Shown here in pieces: positions 17,258 to 26,948 of a DNA stretch of 64,000 nucleotides (its first letter is position 1; every line of letters begins with the position of its first letter). The notes below the pieces were generated by a model. The model searched no databases and was not told the DNA's origin. It saw only the letters and a program-made list of their open reading frames with translations. The stretch is from Streptomyces tibetensis (GTDB lineage Bacteria > Actinomycetota > Actinomycetes > Streptomycetales > Streptomycetaceae). The position numbers and the translations under genes were made by a program. The stretch is from positions 248,001 through 312,000 of the forward strand of contig NZ_SZVW01000006.1 of the NCBI RefSeq assembly GCF_007655005.1, written 5' to 3'.

Positions 17258-18568
17258 ATGGCCCCACAGCACAGGCGGGCCAAGGTCCGCCGGCTGACCT
17301 TGGGCGCGGCAGCGGTCGCCGCGTCGGCCGCCCTGGCGTCCGGCCTCGTGGCGGAGGTGGGGGTGGCGCAGGCCGCCGAGCCCAGGGCTCCGGCGCCGAC
17401 CCCGGTGACGCCCGCCGCCACGCCCTCGGCCCTCGCACCTGCGGCCGTCGCCCAGCCCCCGGTGCCCGCCGCCACGCCCTCGGCCCTCACGCCGCCGGCC
17501 GTCGCCCAGATCCCGGCGCCCACCCCGGCCACCACTGCGGCGGCCGGTGAGGGGATTCCCGCCTTCGGTGTCTTCCTCAAGTCCGACGCCCGTGGTGTGG
17601 CACGGATGCCGCTGTTCAGCCACTGGCTGGGCGGCACGGAGCTCCGCGTCGGCCACACCTACCTGCCGGGACACCGCTGGCGCGACATCGAGGGTGCCGC
17701 CGACTTCCTGGACGTGTGGGCGCACTGGCGCAACAAGAAGTCCGACCGGATGCTGGTCCTCAACGTCCCCATGCAGGAGCGCAACGAGGAGGGCGTCTCC
17801 GACGACGAGGTCAGGCAGCTGCTGCGGCGCGGCGCGGCCGGGGAGTTCGATCACCACTTCCGTGTCCTCGCCGAGCGGTTGGTGAAGCTGAACGTGCCGG
17901 ACACGGTCATCGTGCTCGGCTGGGAAATGAATGGCACCACGTACACCCATCGCTGTGGGCCGGACCCGGAGGCCTGGAAGAAGTACTGGAACAGGATCGT
18001 CGCCACCATGCGTTCCGTGCCGGGCCAGAAGTTCCGGTTCGATTTCACACCGAGCCGTGGCCAGGACGCCGTTCCCTGGACGAAATGCTATCCGGGGGAC
18101 GACACGGTCGACGTCATCGGCATGGATTCCTATGACCAGCCGAACGGAATGTCGTTCGACCAGCAGGTGAAAGAGCCCTACGGGCTGCAGCACCACGTGG
18201 ATTTCGCGAAGGCTCACGGCAAACCCATTTCCTATCCGGAATGGGGACTCTTCCGCAACGGTGACAATCCCGAGTACATGCGGCGCATGCTCGCCTGGAT
18301 GGACGAGTACAGGCCGCTCTACAACACGCTGACCGACTACTGCCCGCACGGTGTGTGGCAGTGCGGGGCCAACCCGAAGTCGTCCCACCTCTACCGGTCC
18401 ACCCTGTTCGGCCGCACCGACCAGGCGGCCCCGCCCCTCACACCCACGCCGCAGCCGACCCCGCCCGGCACGACGCCGCCCCCGGCGGACTGCACACCGC
18501 TGGACCTGGGCAGTTGGGTGGAGGAGTGGCTCGGCGGGAAGCTCTGCCTGCGCTTCGACTGGTGGTGA
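17258..18568 (+). CDS. secreted GH26-like glycoside hydrolase
   Basis: The product is 436 aa. The ATG at 17258 follows AAAGGAGC. A signal peptide (RRLTLGAAAVAASAALASG) is followed by an Ala/Pro/Thr-rich linker with repeats of the type ATPSALAPAAVAQ (~residues 45-95). The catalytic region then carries VIVLGWEMNGT and KPISYPEWGLF, whose Glu residues fit the acid/base and nucleophile of GH26-type (beta-mannanase-like) enzymes. The C-terminus has a second Pro/Thr linker and a short Cys-containing tail. Its strand is opposite to the EPS genes on both sides. It probably trims a secreted polysaccharide. Confidence 0.75.
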   Translation: MAPQHRRAKVRRLTLGAAAVAASAALASGLVAEVGVAQAAEPRAPAPTPVTPAATPSALAPAAVAQPPVPAATPSALTPPAVAQIPAPTPATTAAAGEGIPAFGVFLKSDARGVARMPLFSHWLGGTELRVGHTYLPGHRWRDIEGAADFLDVWAHWRNKKSDRMLVLNVPMQERNEEGVSDDEVRQLLRRGAAGEFDHHFRVLAERLVKLNVPDTVIVLGWEMNGTTYTHRCGPDPEAWKKYWNRIVATMRSVPGQKFRFDFTPSRGQDAVPWTKCYPGDDTVDVIGMDSYDQPNGMSFDQQVKEPYGLQHHVDFAKAHGKPISYPEWGLFRNGDNPEYMRRMLAWMDEYRPLYNTLTDYCPHGVWQCGANPKSSHLYRSTLFGRTDQAAPPLTPTPQPTPPGTTPPPADCTPLDLGSWVEEWLGGKLCLRFDWW

Positions 18569-18626
18569 TCCACCGGCCTGCTGAAACCCCGCTCCCCGGT
18601 GCGGTGCTGGGCCGGGCCCGCCGTCG

Positions 18627-19283
18627 TCACCGTTGTCCGCGCACATCGGCGGCGGCGGCCGGTCCGGGCACCGAGGGGGCCGGGGCGCTCTCGCCGTCCC
18701 GGCCGCCCTTCCTGGGCCGCGCCAAAAGGGCCAGGCCGCCCAGCAGACCGCCGGCGCTCGCCCCCACCAGACCGGTCACCGCCGGTGACGCGGACGTCGG
18801 CTCGCGCGGCTCCACCGCCCGGGAGAACCGCACGAGCCGCACGTGGGTGCTGTCACTGCTGTCGTCCGCGTGGCGGGTCAGCGAGCGGGTGACCGCGTTG
18901 GCCATGTCGACGGCGAGGCCTGGGCGCGAGGAAGTGGCCGAGACGGCGACCATCGGCGCGTCCGGCGACGTCGCCGTGCGCACACTGTGCTGCAGGGTGC
19001 GCACCGGAACACCCGCGTACACCTGAGCGTCCCCGAGCACCGCGAGCTGTGTGGCGACCCGGCCGTACGCCTGGGCGAACCCGAGGGCCGCGTCCGGCGA
19101 GGACTTCTCGGTGGGTACGGCGATGACGTAGCTCGTGGCCGTGTACGTGGAGGGTGTGAGCAAGCCGTAGGAGCCGCCGAGCAGACCCCCGACGATGGTG
19201 CCGGCCGCCAGCACGGACCACAGGGGAAGGCCCCTGAGACGAGCCGGGGACAGGCGGTGCTGACGGGGCGGAGTGTCGGTCAT
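18627..19283 (-). CDS. Wzz-like chain-length/capsular polysaccharide protein
   Basis: The product is 218 aa. It has an N-terminal span (LWSVLAAGTIVGGLLGGSYG), an extracytoplasmic middle with TYTATSYVIAV and GRVATQLAVLGDAQVYAGVP, and a C-terminal span (VTGLVGASAGGLLGGLALLA) with a basic/Pro tail. This two-helix layout is that of Wzz/co-polymerase proteins, here without a kinase domain. The ATG at 19283 overlaps the stop of the glycosyltransferase gene (ATGA). It would set polymer length in the Wzx/Wzy pathway encoded upstream. Confidence 0.75.
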   Translation of the reverse strand: MTDTPPRQHRLSPARLRGLPLWSVLAAGTIVGGLLGGSYGLLTPSTYTATSYVIAVPTEKSSPDAALGFAQAYGRVATQLAVLGDAQVYAGVPVRTLQHSVRTATSPDAPMVAVSATSSRPGLAVDMANAVTRSLTRHADDSSDSTHVRLVRFSRAVEPREPTSASPAVTGLVGASAGGLLGGLALLARPRKGGRDGESAPAPSVPGPAAAADVRGQR

Positions 19284-20431
19284 GAGGAGGTGGCTCCCAG
19301 AGGTGAGAGGGACGGCGAACTGGAGACCGCTGTCGCGTACACGTCCGTGAGACGGGCCGCGCAGTGGGTGATGCTGTAGTGGTGGGCGACCTCCGAGGCC
19401 TTGCGCGGCCGGGCACCGGCCGCCCGGACCTCGGCCATCGCACGGGCGTACGCCTCGGGACCGCCGCGCACACACCGGGCGCCGGCGGCCGCGGGCGGCC
19501 GCACGTCCTCGATGGCCGGGCAGGAGGCGTAGAGCACCGGCAGTCCCGACGCCAGAGCCTCCACGGCCGCCAGACCGAAGGCCTCCTCCGTGGACGGGGA
19601 CGCGAGCAGGTCCATCGCCGAGACGAGGGAGGGCAGGTCCGGACCCGGCGAGTCGTCGCGCACGTAGGGACGCTCGCCGGTGAACACGACCCGCTCGGCC
19701 ACACCGGCCTCGTGGGCCGTACGGCGCAGGGCGGGCTCCTCGGGGCCGCCGCCCACCAGCAGCAGCCGGCACTCGGCCGGAAGCAGGGCGAGCGCGCGGA
19801 CGAGGACGTCGAACCGCTTCCCCGCGGTCAGCCGGCCGACACCGCCCACGACCCAGGCGTCCTCCGGCAGGCCGACATGCCGGCGGGCGTACGCGCGCCG
19901 CTCCGGGTCGAAACGGAAACGGTCGAGGTCGATGCCGTTCGGCACGACCTCGATGCGGGGCGCGGGCACGCCCCAGCGCTTCAGGCGCTCGGCCACCGTC
20001 GGGGAGACGGCGACCGTCGCCGACCCGAGCCGCTCACTGGCGAGGTACAGCCCCCGCACCCCCGGCGTCAGGCTGCGGCCCTCCATCTGCGAGTCGCCCA
20101 GGGAGTGTTCGGTGGCGACGACCGCCCGGACCCCGGCCACGCGTGCGGCGAAGCGGCCGTAGACGCAGGCCCGGTAGAGGTGGGTGTGCACCAGGTCGTA
20201 GCCGCCGGTGCGAATCAGCCGGACCAGGCGCGGCAGCGCGGCCAGGTCACGGTTGCCGCCCATGCCGAGATGCGTGACACGGACTCCGTCGGCCGCCAGG
20301 CCCTCGGCGACCGCGCCGGGGTTGGTGAGCGTCACGACGTCGCAGTCGACGGGCAGATGACGCAGCAGCAGGCGCAACTGCTGCTCGGCCCCGCCGACCC
20401 CGAGGCCGGTGATGATGTGCAGAGCCCTCAT
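19280..20431 (-). CDS. glycosyltransferase family 4
   Basis: The product is 383 aa, from ATG 20431 with GGAGGG upstream. The N-terminal motif HIITGLGVGGAEQQL is typical of GT4 enzymes, with VHTHLYRACVYG and the nucleotide-sugar site VVPNGIDLDRF. The C-terminal EX7E-type motif lies in ASPSTEEAFGLAAVEALASG. It should add a sugar from a nucleotide donor to the lipid-linked EPS repeat unit in the cytoplasm. It is part of the tightly packed minus-strand operon with the deacetylase and flippase genes. Confidence 0.88.
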   Translation of the reverse strand: MRALHIITGLGVGGAEQQLRLLLRHLPVDCDVVTLTNPGAVAEGLAADGVRVTHLGMGGNRDLAALPRLVRLIRTGGYDLVHTHLYRACVYGRFAARVAGVRAVVATEHSLGDSQMEGRSLTPGVRGLYLASERLGSATVAVSPTVAERLKRWGVPAPRIEVVPNGIDLDRFRFDPERRAYARRHVGLPEDAWVVGGVGRLTAGKRFDVLVRALALLPAECRLLLVGGGPEEPALRRTAHEAGVAERVVFTGERPYVRDDSPGPDLPSLVSAMDLLASPSTEEAFGLAAVEALASGLPVLYASCPAIEDVRPPAAAGARCVRGGPEAYARAMAEVRAAGARPRKASEVAHHYSITHCAARLTDVYATAVSSSPSLSPLGATSS

Positions 20432-20432
20432 C

Positions 20433-21197
20433 TCACAGGCCCTCCACCGGGCGCCGGCGCAGCCGGTGCAGCCAGTGCTTGAGGTGCAGGCGCCACGCCG
20501 TGTCGTCCTGGCCGACGTACACACGCGGCAGGGCGTGCGGACCGGTCAGCGCGCCCGGGTCGATGGCGCAGGCGTAGACATATCCCGCTTCCCGTACGGC
20601 CTCCACGGCGCGGGCGTCGATCGTGCCGTACGGGTAGCAGAAGCCGTCGACCGGGGCGCCGGTCAGCTCCTCCAGCTGTGCGCGGCTCTCCGCGACCTCG
20701 GCCCTGAGCGTGCGGTCGTCCGCCTTGGTGAGGTCGGCATGCGTCAGCCCGTGCGAGCCGATCTCCACGCCTTCGGCGGCCGCGCGCCGGATGCCGTCCC
20801 CGGTCAGCAGCGGCTTGCGCGGGCCGAGCGGATCCCAGGCGTTGTCGCCACCGAGCCGTCCGGGCAGCACGAAGAGGGTCGCGCCGCAGTCCCAGCGGTG
20901 CAGCAGCGGCAGGGCGTCGGTGACGAAGTCGGCGTACCCGTCGTCGAAGGTCAGCCCGACCAGGTCGTGCCCCTCGCCCCGGGCGCGGGCGGCGAGCAGC
21001 TCGGTCACGGACACGCCCCGCAGCCCGCGCCGGCGCAGCCAGGCCAGCTGCGCCCCGAGTCGCGCCGGCGTGACCGTGATGCGGTACGGGTCGTCCGAGC
21101 AGTCGCCCACCGAGTGGTACATCGCCACCCAGGGAGCCGGGCCCTTGCGCGGGGCCCGGGGTCTGCCGGTGTCGAGGGAGTCAACGGAAACGGCCAT
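20433..21197 (-). CDS. polysaccharide deacetylase (NodB/CE4)
   Basis: The product is 254 aa. The ATG at 21197 is chosen over an in-frame start at 21257 because GAAGG lies in front of it. It starts inside the end of the flippase gene (17-nt overlap). The NodB domain has the first metal-binding motif as LTFDDGYADF, then EIGSHGLTHADLT with the His pair, and a late motif FCYPYGTID. No signal peptide is apparent, so it may act on a cytoplasmic or membrane-facing intermediate. It would remove N-acetyl groups from the EPS repeat unit. Confidence 0.87.
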   Translation of the reverse strand: MAVSVDSLDTGRPRAPRKGPAPWVAMYHSVGDCSDDPYRITVTPARLGAQLAWLRRRGLRGVSVTELLAARARGEGHDLVGLTFDDGYADFVTDALPLLHRWDCGATLFVLPGRLGGDNAWDPLGPRKPLLTGDGIRRAAAEGVEIGSHGLTHADLTKADDRTLRAEVAESRAQLEELTGAPVDGFCYPYGTIDARAVEAVREAGYVYACAIDPGALTGPHALPRVYVGQDDTAWRLHLKHWLHRLRRRPVEGL

Positions 21198-22881
21198 GTG
21201 TGAGCCTTCGTGTGACGGCGCGTAGGGAGCGCAGAGCGGACGCGGAACTCTGGGCACCGAAGGCCCAGCTGAGCGGGACGAAGACCAAGGTCACGGTCAG
21301 AAGGCCGGCCGTGAGGCCCGCCGCCGGGGACGGCAGCCGGCTCGCGGCGAACGCCCCCGCGGCCGTGGCGACGGCCGCGGCGGACACCAGCCTGCTCAGC
21401 TCGGCCAGGACCGGCCGGACACGGACCGAGACGCCGTGAGCGCCGTCCGGCCGGCCCGTTCGCAGCCCGGCGAGCAGCAGGGCCGCCGTGACGGTGATGC
21501 CGAGGGCGTTGGCGGCGGCGATCCCCGCCACTCCCCAGGAGTGCACGGAGCCGGCGCCGATCCAGGACGTCACGGCGATGCCCGCCGCCATCGCGCCGAG
21601 GGGGTACCAGCTGGCCCGGCCCGCCGAGAAGTAGGACCGCACGAGGGCGCCCACCAGCGTCTGGCCGAGCAGCCCGAGGGCGTACACGCGCATGACGTCC
21701 GCTGTCGCGCCGGTGTCGCTCGAGGTGAACGCTCCGCGCTGGAAGAGCAGTTCGATCATCTGGGGGGCGCAGGCGACCACCGCGCACATGCCCAGCAGGA
21801 CCAGCCACGAGGCGAGCGCCAGATCCCGCTCCACGCGGCTGCGGGCCCGCGCGGTGTCGCCGTCCGCAAGAGCCCGCGCCACCACCGGGAAGGTGACGGT
21901 GCACACCATCAGCGACAGCGTCATCGGGATCTGGGCGACCTTCTGCGCGTAGTTCAGGTGCGAGATGGCACCGGCCGGCAGGCCGGAGGCGAGGAAGCGC
22001 TCCGCGAGGACCTGCGACTGGCGGCACAGGGCGAAGAGGAGCACCGCGGCGATCAGGGCGGCTTGCATCGGCCGCTCCTCGACCACCGCCGTGGCCTTGG
22101 CGAGGTGCGGCGTGGGCGACGCCAGCCGCCGCCACAGCGACGGCAGTTGCACCGCCACCATCAGGCAGCCGCCCGCCGCCACCCCGACCGCGGCGGAGCG
22201 CACGCCCCAGCCCTCGCCGAGCAGGAACATCGCGGCGATGATGCCGGTGTTGTAGACGACGTAGATCGCCGCGGGTGCGAGGAAGCAGCGGTGTGCCCGC
22301 AGGGCGGCACTGCAGTACCCGGCGAGCCCGAAGGCCAGCACGCAGGTGGCCGTGATCCGGGTGCAGTCGGCGGCGAGCCGGGGGTCGGGCAGACCGGGAG
22401 CGAGAGCCCGGACCAGGTAGGGAGCCGTGCCGGCGATCAGGGCGGCCACCGCGGCGAGGGCGAGACAGAGCCGGGGCAGGGTGGCGCCGACCAGGGCGCG
22501 GACCGGGTCGCCCGGCGCGCCCCGGGCACGGCGGGCCAGCGCCATGCTGAACGCCGGGATCAGCGCGATCGCCAGCCCGTCCTCGATGAGCAGCGTGGCG
22601 GCGAACTCCGGAACCGTCCACGCCACCAGGAAGGCGTCGGTGTCGCTCCCGGCGCCGAACAGCCGCGCCAGCGACTGGTCGCGCACCAGGCCGAGCAGTG
22701 AACCGGCGATGGACAGCGATGCCGTGACGAGCGCGGCCCTGGCCAGGAAGCTCCCGGAGACCGACGACTGCGCCGGGGCCTGCTCGATACCGTCGCCGGT
22801 CTTGACGGCGGCCCGCGCCGGGGGCACGGTCACGGCGTCGTCCGTTTCGGAGCCGGGGGAATGCGAAGGCACCACCGTCAT
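21181..22881 (-). CDS. MurJ/Wzx-like lipid-linked oligosaccharide flippase
   Basis: The product is 566 aa, highly hydrophobic with about 13-14 spans. The MurJ-type N-terminus includes SGSFLARAALVTASLSIAGS then LGLVRDQSLARLFGAG. The segment QVLAERFLASGLPAGAISHL also matches the MurJ/MviN family. The ATG at 22881 overlaps the stop of the polymerase gene. Because it lies in an EPS operon it is more likely a flippase for the EPS repeat unit than the housekeeping MurJ. Confidence 0.85.
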   Translation of the reverse strand: MTVVPSHSPGSETDDAVTVPPARAAVKTGDGIEQAPAQSSVSGSFLARAALVTASLSIAGSLLGLVRDQSLARLFGAGSDTDAFLVAWTVPEFAATLLIEDGLAIALIPAFSMALARRARGAPGDPVRALVGATLPRLCLALAAVAALIAGTAPYLVRALAPGLPDPRLAADCTRITATCVLAFGLAGYCSAALRAHRCFLAPAAIYVVYNTGIIAAMFLLGEGWGVRSAAVGVAAGGCLMVAVQLPSLWRRLASPTPHLAKATAVVEERPMQAALIAAVLLFALCRQSQVLAERFLASGLPAGAISHLNYAQKVAQIPMTLSLMVCTVTFPVVARALADGDTARARSRVERDLALASWLVLLGMCAVVACAPQMIELLFQRGAFTSSDTGATADVMRVYALGLLGQTLVGALVRSYFSAGRASWYPLGAMAAGIAVTSWIGAGSVHSWGVAGIAAANALGITVTAALLLAGLRTGRPDGAHGVSVRVRPVLAELSRLVSAAAVATAAGAFAASRLPSPAAGLTAGLLTVTLVFVPLSWAFGAQSSASALRSLRAVTRRLTHGRFR

Positions 22882-24218
22882 CGGACCAGGGCCTCCTCGG
22901 CGGGCTCACGCACCGCGCTGCGGGGCGCATCGGCGCGCACGTCGCCCGTCAGCGCCCACCAGGCCCCCAGCCCCATCGCCACCGCGATCAGCACGGTCGA
23001 GGGTCCGCCGATGTCGCCGTACATGAAGTCGGTCAGCAGCCAGATCAGCAGCCCGCAGGCGACGAGCCCGCAGTCGGCTCCCGGGCCGCGGTCGCGCACG
23101 CGCACGAGCCGCCGCACCCCGCACACCAGCAGCGCCAGCCAGCTTCCGGCGAGCGCGAGCAGCCCGATCAGGCCCTGCTCGCTCAGCACCAGCAGGTACA
23201 TGTTGTGCGGAGACAGCAGCGGCTGGCGCTGGTACGCCGCTCCCGCGCCTTCGGTCTCGCTGCCCGACGACAGCGCCAGCGTCGCGTGTCCGTCCCGGTA
23301 CTCGGGGAAACCCTTCAGCCCGACCCCGGTCAGCGGGTGCTGCCGCCACATGTCCGTGGCGGACGCCCACAGGGTGTACCGGTCGACGACGGACTGGTCG
23401 GGGGCGTCCGCGACCTGGGCGATGCTGCCGATGCGCTGTTGCAGAAGAACCGAGCCCACACCGAAGCCGCCCACCAGGATCACCCCCACGGCGACCGCGG
23501 CCGCGGCCACCTTGAGAGCGCGCCGCCATCCGGTCAGGACCAGCTGCACGGCGCACGTCAGGAACGTCGCGATCCAGGCCCCCCGGCTGAAGGAGAGCGC
23601 GAGCGGCAGCAGCAGCACCGCTGCGCACGCGGCGGCGGCCGCCCGCTGCCGTACGGGCACCCGGCCCAGCGCGATACCGACCGCGCACACCAGGCCGAGG
23701 GAGACCGCCGTCGCCATGCCCATCACGTCGTGCGACCCGAAGGTGCCCACCGCCCGGATGTTCGCGCCCTGGTAGGAGGCACCGGTCCGGGTGACGAACT
23801 GGTGGACGCCGAGGGCCCCCTGGCACAGGCCGAGCCCCACGCAGGCCCAGGTCACCATCCGGAAGCCGGTCCGGTCGCGCAGCAGCAGCAGTACGGCCGC
23901 CGGAACGAGGACGAAAGTCTGCAGGTAGCGTCCGAGGCCGGTGAGCCCGGCCTGGGGCGAGAACGCCCCCATGGTGGCGAGCGCGAGCCCCACGACCGGC
24001 AGGCCCAGAATCACGGCGGCGGCGGGTGACAGCGGGCGCCGCCGTTCGAGCAGGAGACGGAGCACGCAGTAGACCACCACCAGCCCGGAGAACACGTCGG
24101 CGGGCCCCGCTCCGTCCGACGTCAGCGGCAGTGCCAGCAAGGCCGGTACGGCCACCACGAGCAGGGCCGGTGTCAGCGCGGCGTCGCGGCGGGGGAGCGG
24201 TGTCAGTGCGAGGCTCAC
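22878..24218 (-). CDS. O-antigen ligase/Wzy-like polymerase
   Basis: The product is 446 aa from GTG 24218, with GGGGAG at good spacing. The frame is open to 24584, but that extension has the composition of a shadow. About ten to twelve spans are visible. The large loop has the family hallmarks SFSRGAWIATFLT and HPLTGVGLKGFPEY, followed by SPHNMYLLVLSEQGLIGLLAL, whose HN motif is typical of Wzy_C (O-antigen ligase) proteins. It would polymerise or ligate the repeat unit outside the membrane. It begins 5 nt after the sugar transferase gene ends. Confidence 0.87.
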   Translation of the reverse strand: MSLALTPLPRRDAALTPALLVVAVPALLALPLTSDGAGPADVFSGLVVVYCVLRLLLERRRPLSPAAAVILGLPVVGLALATMGAFSPQAGLTGLGRYLQTFVLVPAAVLLLLRDRTGFRMVTWACVGLGLCQGALGVHQFVTRTGASYQGANIRAVGTFGSHDVMGMATAVSLGLVCAVGIALGRVPVRQRAAAAACAAVLLLPLALSFSRGAWIATFLTCAVQLVLTGWRRALKVAAAAVAVGVILVGGFGVGSVLLQQRIGSIAQVADAPDQSVVDRYTLWASATDMWRQHPLTGVGLKGFPEYRDGHATLALSSGSETEGAGAAYQRQPLLSPHNMYLLVLSEQGLIGLLALAGSWLALLVCGVRRLVRVRDRGPGADCGLVACGLLIWLLTDFMYGDIGGPSTVLIAVAMGLGAWWALTGDVRADAPRSAVREPAEEALVR

Positions 24219-24223
24219 CTGTC

Positions 24224-25651
24224 TCAGCTCCCCGTGGGACGTACCACCGTGGCGGCGGTGCGCAGCAGAATGCAGACGTCCTGCCACAGGGACCAGTCGT
24301 CGATGTAGGCGTTGTCGAAACGGCAGCGGTCCTCGATCGAGGTGTCGCCGCGCAGGCCGTGGATCTGGGCGAGGCCGGTGATGCCGGTCCGCATGCGGTG
24401 GCGGACCGCGTAACCGGGATAGGTCTGGCCGAACTGCGCGACGAAGTAGGGGCGTTCGGGCCGAGGCCCGACCAGGCTCATGTCGCCCCGGAGCACGTTC
24501 CACAGCTGGAGCAGTTCGTCGAGCGAGGTGCGCCGCAGCATCCGGCAGAACCAGCGCATCTCGTTCTCGTTCGCCACGCTCCACCGGGTCGCCGACTCGT
24601 GCTCGTCGACCGGGCGGTGTGTACGGAACTTCAGCAGGGTGAACGGCTTGCCGCCCCTGCCGATGCGCTCCTGCCGGAACACCACGCCCGGCCCGTCGCA
24701 GATCCGCAGCACCGCGGCGAAGGTCAGCAGCAGCGGGCCGGCCAGCAACAACAGCGCGCCCGACACAAGGATGTCGAGCGCCCGCTTGGCCACACTGTCA
24801 CGCCGGACCGGGGACATGTCCAGCCGTCGGCAGGAGAACCCGGCCAGCCGTTCCCGCGTCGCGTACGCCGGGGTGTCGGCGTCGACCTCCCAGACCACGC
24901 AGCCCGAATCGGCCAGCGCCCGCAGCAGCGGCTCCTGTTCGGCTCGTACGGAGGGGTGCACGGCCAGCACCGCCCGCACCCCGTTCTGGATGACCGCGCG
25001 CTCGACCTCCTCGGCGGTCGTCAGCACCGGCAGGGTCTCGGTGCCCTCCGGCTGCTCGGCGACGATCCCCACCGGCCGGACGCCGCAGCGCGGGTGACGC
25101 AGTACCGCGGCGGCCACGCGCTGCGCGGTCGTGACCGGGCCGAGGACGAGTGCCGTGTGCGGGTGGCGCAGCAGCGCGGCGCGACGCCGCGCGTGCACGG
25201 CTCCGCGCAGCGCGCAGCCGGCCGCCGTGTGCAGGGCGAGGCCCGTCAGCACGGTGGGCAGGGACAACGCGTGCTCCGGCCGGTACGCCGCGAGAAGCGC
25301 CGCGAGAGCCAGCCACGCCACCGTGATGCGGCCGCACAGGGCGGGCAGCTCGTCCAGCAGCCCGGGCGTCGGCGGCCGCCCGTCGCGGCGGCGCAGCAGC
25401 AGCGAGGCGACGATCAGCAGGGTGACGAGGAGTGGGTGGCGCTGGGCCCCGGTGAGCGCGAGCGTGCCCGCGAGGGCGGCGATGCCGTCGGCCACGAGCA
25501 GTGGCAGGGGTGAGGCCGGCCGGGCCGGGGGCCGCGGGGCGGACGGCCGGAAACCGGTGGTCGTGCCGCGCGGGGGCATGACCGAGACTGGTGAGGACCC
25601 GTGGTCCCGCGGCGCTACGCCGGGGGAGGGCACGGTACGTTCGGCGGTCAC
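24224..25651 (-). CDS. polyprenyl-phosphate glycosylphosphotransferase (WbaP/CpsE-like)
   Basis: The product is 475 aa from GTG 25651. N-terminal spans and a CoA-binding-like domain (ALVLGPVTTAQRVAAAVL) precede the C-terminal Bac_transf domain. In that domain VKRALDILVSGALLLL is followed by VVFRQERIGRGGKPFTLLKF, TSLDELLQLWNVLRGDMSLV, then GPRPE and GITGLAQI. This enzyme transfers a sugar-1-phosphate to undecaprenyl phosphate, the first step of EPS assembly. It overlaps the upstream glycosyltransferase gene by 4 nt. Confidence 0.9.
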   Translation of the reverse strand: MTAERTVPSPGVAPRDHGSSPVSVMPPRGTTTGFRPSAPRPPARPASPLPLLVADGIAALAGTLALTGAQRHPLLVTLLIVASLLLRRRDGRPPTPGLLDELPALCGRITVAWLALAALLAAYRPEHALSLPTVLTGLALHTAAGCALRGAVHARRRAALLRHPHTALVLGPVTTAQRVAAAVLRHPRCGVRPVGIVAEQPEGTETLPVLTTAEEVERAVIQNGVRAVLAVHPSVRAEQEPLLRALADSGCVVWEVDADTPAYATRERLAGFSCRRLDMSPVRRDSVAKRALDILVSGALLLLAGPLLLTFAAVLRICDGPGVVFRQERIGRGGKPFTLLKFRTHRPVDEHESATRWSVANENEMRWFCRMLRRTSLDELLQLWNVLRGDMSLVGPRPERPYFVAQFGQTYPGYAVRHRMRTGITGLAQIHGLRGDTSIEDRCRFDNAYIDDWSLWQDVCILLRTAATVVRPTGS

Positions 25652-26898
25652 GAGTGGATGGACTCCCTGTACTCGGTGGGCTCGACGTGCTGTGCCGGCC
25701 GGTTCGTCTCGGCGCCACGTCCGGTGTCGAGCGGCTGACCGTGCTCAGCGCTGGGGGTGGTGGCGGTCCATGGGCCGAGCAGGTCGCGATAGACGTCCGA
25801 GACGGCTTCGGCGGTGTGCCGCACGTCGTGGGCGGACAGCACGTGCCGGCGGCCCTGGTCGCCGAGCGCTGCGCGCAGCAGTGGGTCTGCCAGCAGCGCG
25901 GTGACGGCTTCGGCCAGCGCCGCCGGGTCCTCCGGCGGCACCAGGCACCGGGCGGAGGTGAAGGACGGCAGACTCTCGCGGGCACCGTCGACGTCCGTCA
26001 CCACGACCGGCCGCCCGCAGGCCATCGCCTCCAGCGGCGCCAGGGCCATGCCCTCCCAGCGGGACGGCAGGACGACGAGATCGGCGGCCTGGTACCAGGG
26101 GGAGGCGTCGGCGACGGCTCCCGCGAACACCACGGATCGCGGGGCGTTTTCGCGCAGCCGGTCGTGGTCCGGCCCGTCGCCGACCAGGACGAGACGGGCG
26201 TCGGGCACCTGCTGTTCGACGGTCTTCCACGCCTGCAGCAGGACGTCCTGCCCCTTCTGCCGGCACAGCCGCCCCACGCACACGGCGAGCGGTGCCGTGG
26301 GGTGGATGCCTGCGAGCGGGGCGAGTCCGGCCCGTACGGCGCCCGCGGCGGCCGGGCGAAAGCGCTCCGGGTCGATGCCGTTGGGGACGACGGTCCAGCG
26401 GCCGGTGATCCTGGCGCCCATGCCGGTCGCGCGTTCCGCCTCGCTCACACACACCACGCGTGAGGCCCACCGCGCTCCCCAGCGTTCCCACATGAGCGCC
26501 AGGGTCGCGGTGCCTCCGCCGACCGCCTCGAACGACCAGGCGTGCGGCTGGAAGACCGTCGGGATCCGCCCGCGAACCGCGAGGCGTCCGGCGAGTCCGG
26601 CCTTCGCGCTGTGCGCGTGGATCAGGTCCGGGCGCACCTCGTCGATGACCCGTGTTAGGTGCCGTACCTCCCGGATGAGCGACGTACCGGGAGACCGCGT
26701 GGCGTGCCAGTGCCGTACGCGCGCGCCGAGCGTCCGCAGTCTCGTGGTGAGCGCGCTGTCGGGGCAGGCCACGGTGACATCGAGGCCGTCCGACAGCTGC
26801 GCCTGGACCAGGTCCGTGACGACGCGTGCGACACCGCCGTCCACCGGCTGGGTGAGGTGCAGGACTCTTGGATGAGGTGCGGTGGATGGCAGGTGCAT
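25648..26898 (-). CDS. glycosyltransferase family 4
   Basis: The product is 416 aa from ATG 26898, which has GAGGAA upstream. A GTG at 26952 overlapping the DUF3344 stop is the alternative start and would add 18 residues. Family motifs are LHLTQPVDGGVARVVTDL, IHAHSAKAGLAGR, VVPNGIDPERF and the EX7E-type LPSRWEGMALAPLEAMACG. It lies second in the EPS operon. It would extend the lipid-linked sugar made by the next gene's product. Confidence 0.88.
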   Translation of the reverse strand: MHLPSTAPHPRVLHLTQPVDGGVARVVTDLVQAQLSDGLDVTVACPDSALTTRLRTLGARVRHWHATRSPGTSLIREVRHLTRVIDEVRPDLIHAHSAKAGLAGRLAVRGRIPTVFQPHAWSFEAVGGGTATLALMWERWGARWASRVVCVSEAERATGMGARITGRWTVVPNGIDPERFRPAAAGAVRAGLAPLAGIHPTAPLAVCVGRLCRQKGQDVLLQAWKTVEQQVPDARLVLVGDGPDHDRLRENAPRSVVFAGAVADASPWYQAADLVVLPSRWEGMALAPLEAMACGRPVVVTDVDGARESLPSFTSARCLVPPEDPAALAEAVTALLADPLLRAALGDQGRRHVLSAHDVRHTAEAVSDVYRDLLGPWTATTPSAEHGQPLDTGRGAETNRPAQHVEPTEYRESIHS

Positions 26899-26948
26899 GT
26901 GCGCGGATTCCTCGCTCGCGAAGGCGTTCGGGGCGGACGGCGACGTAC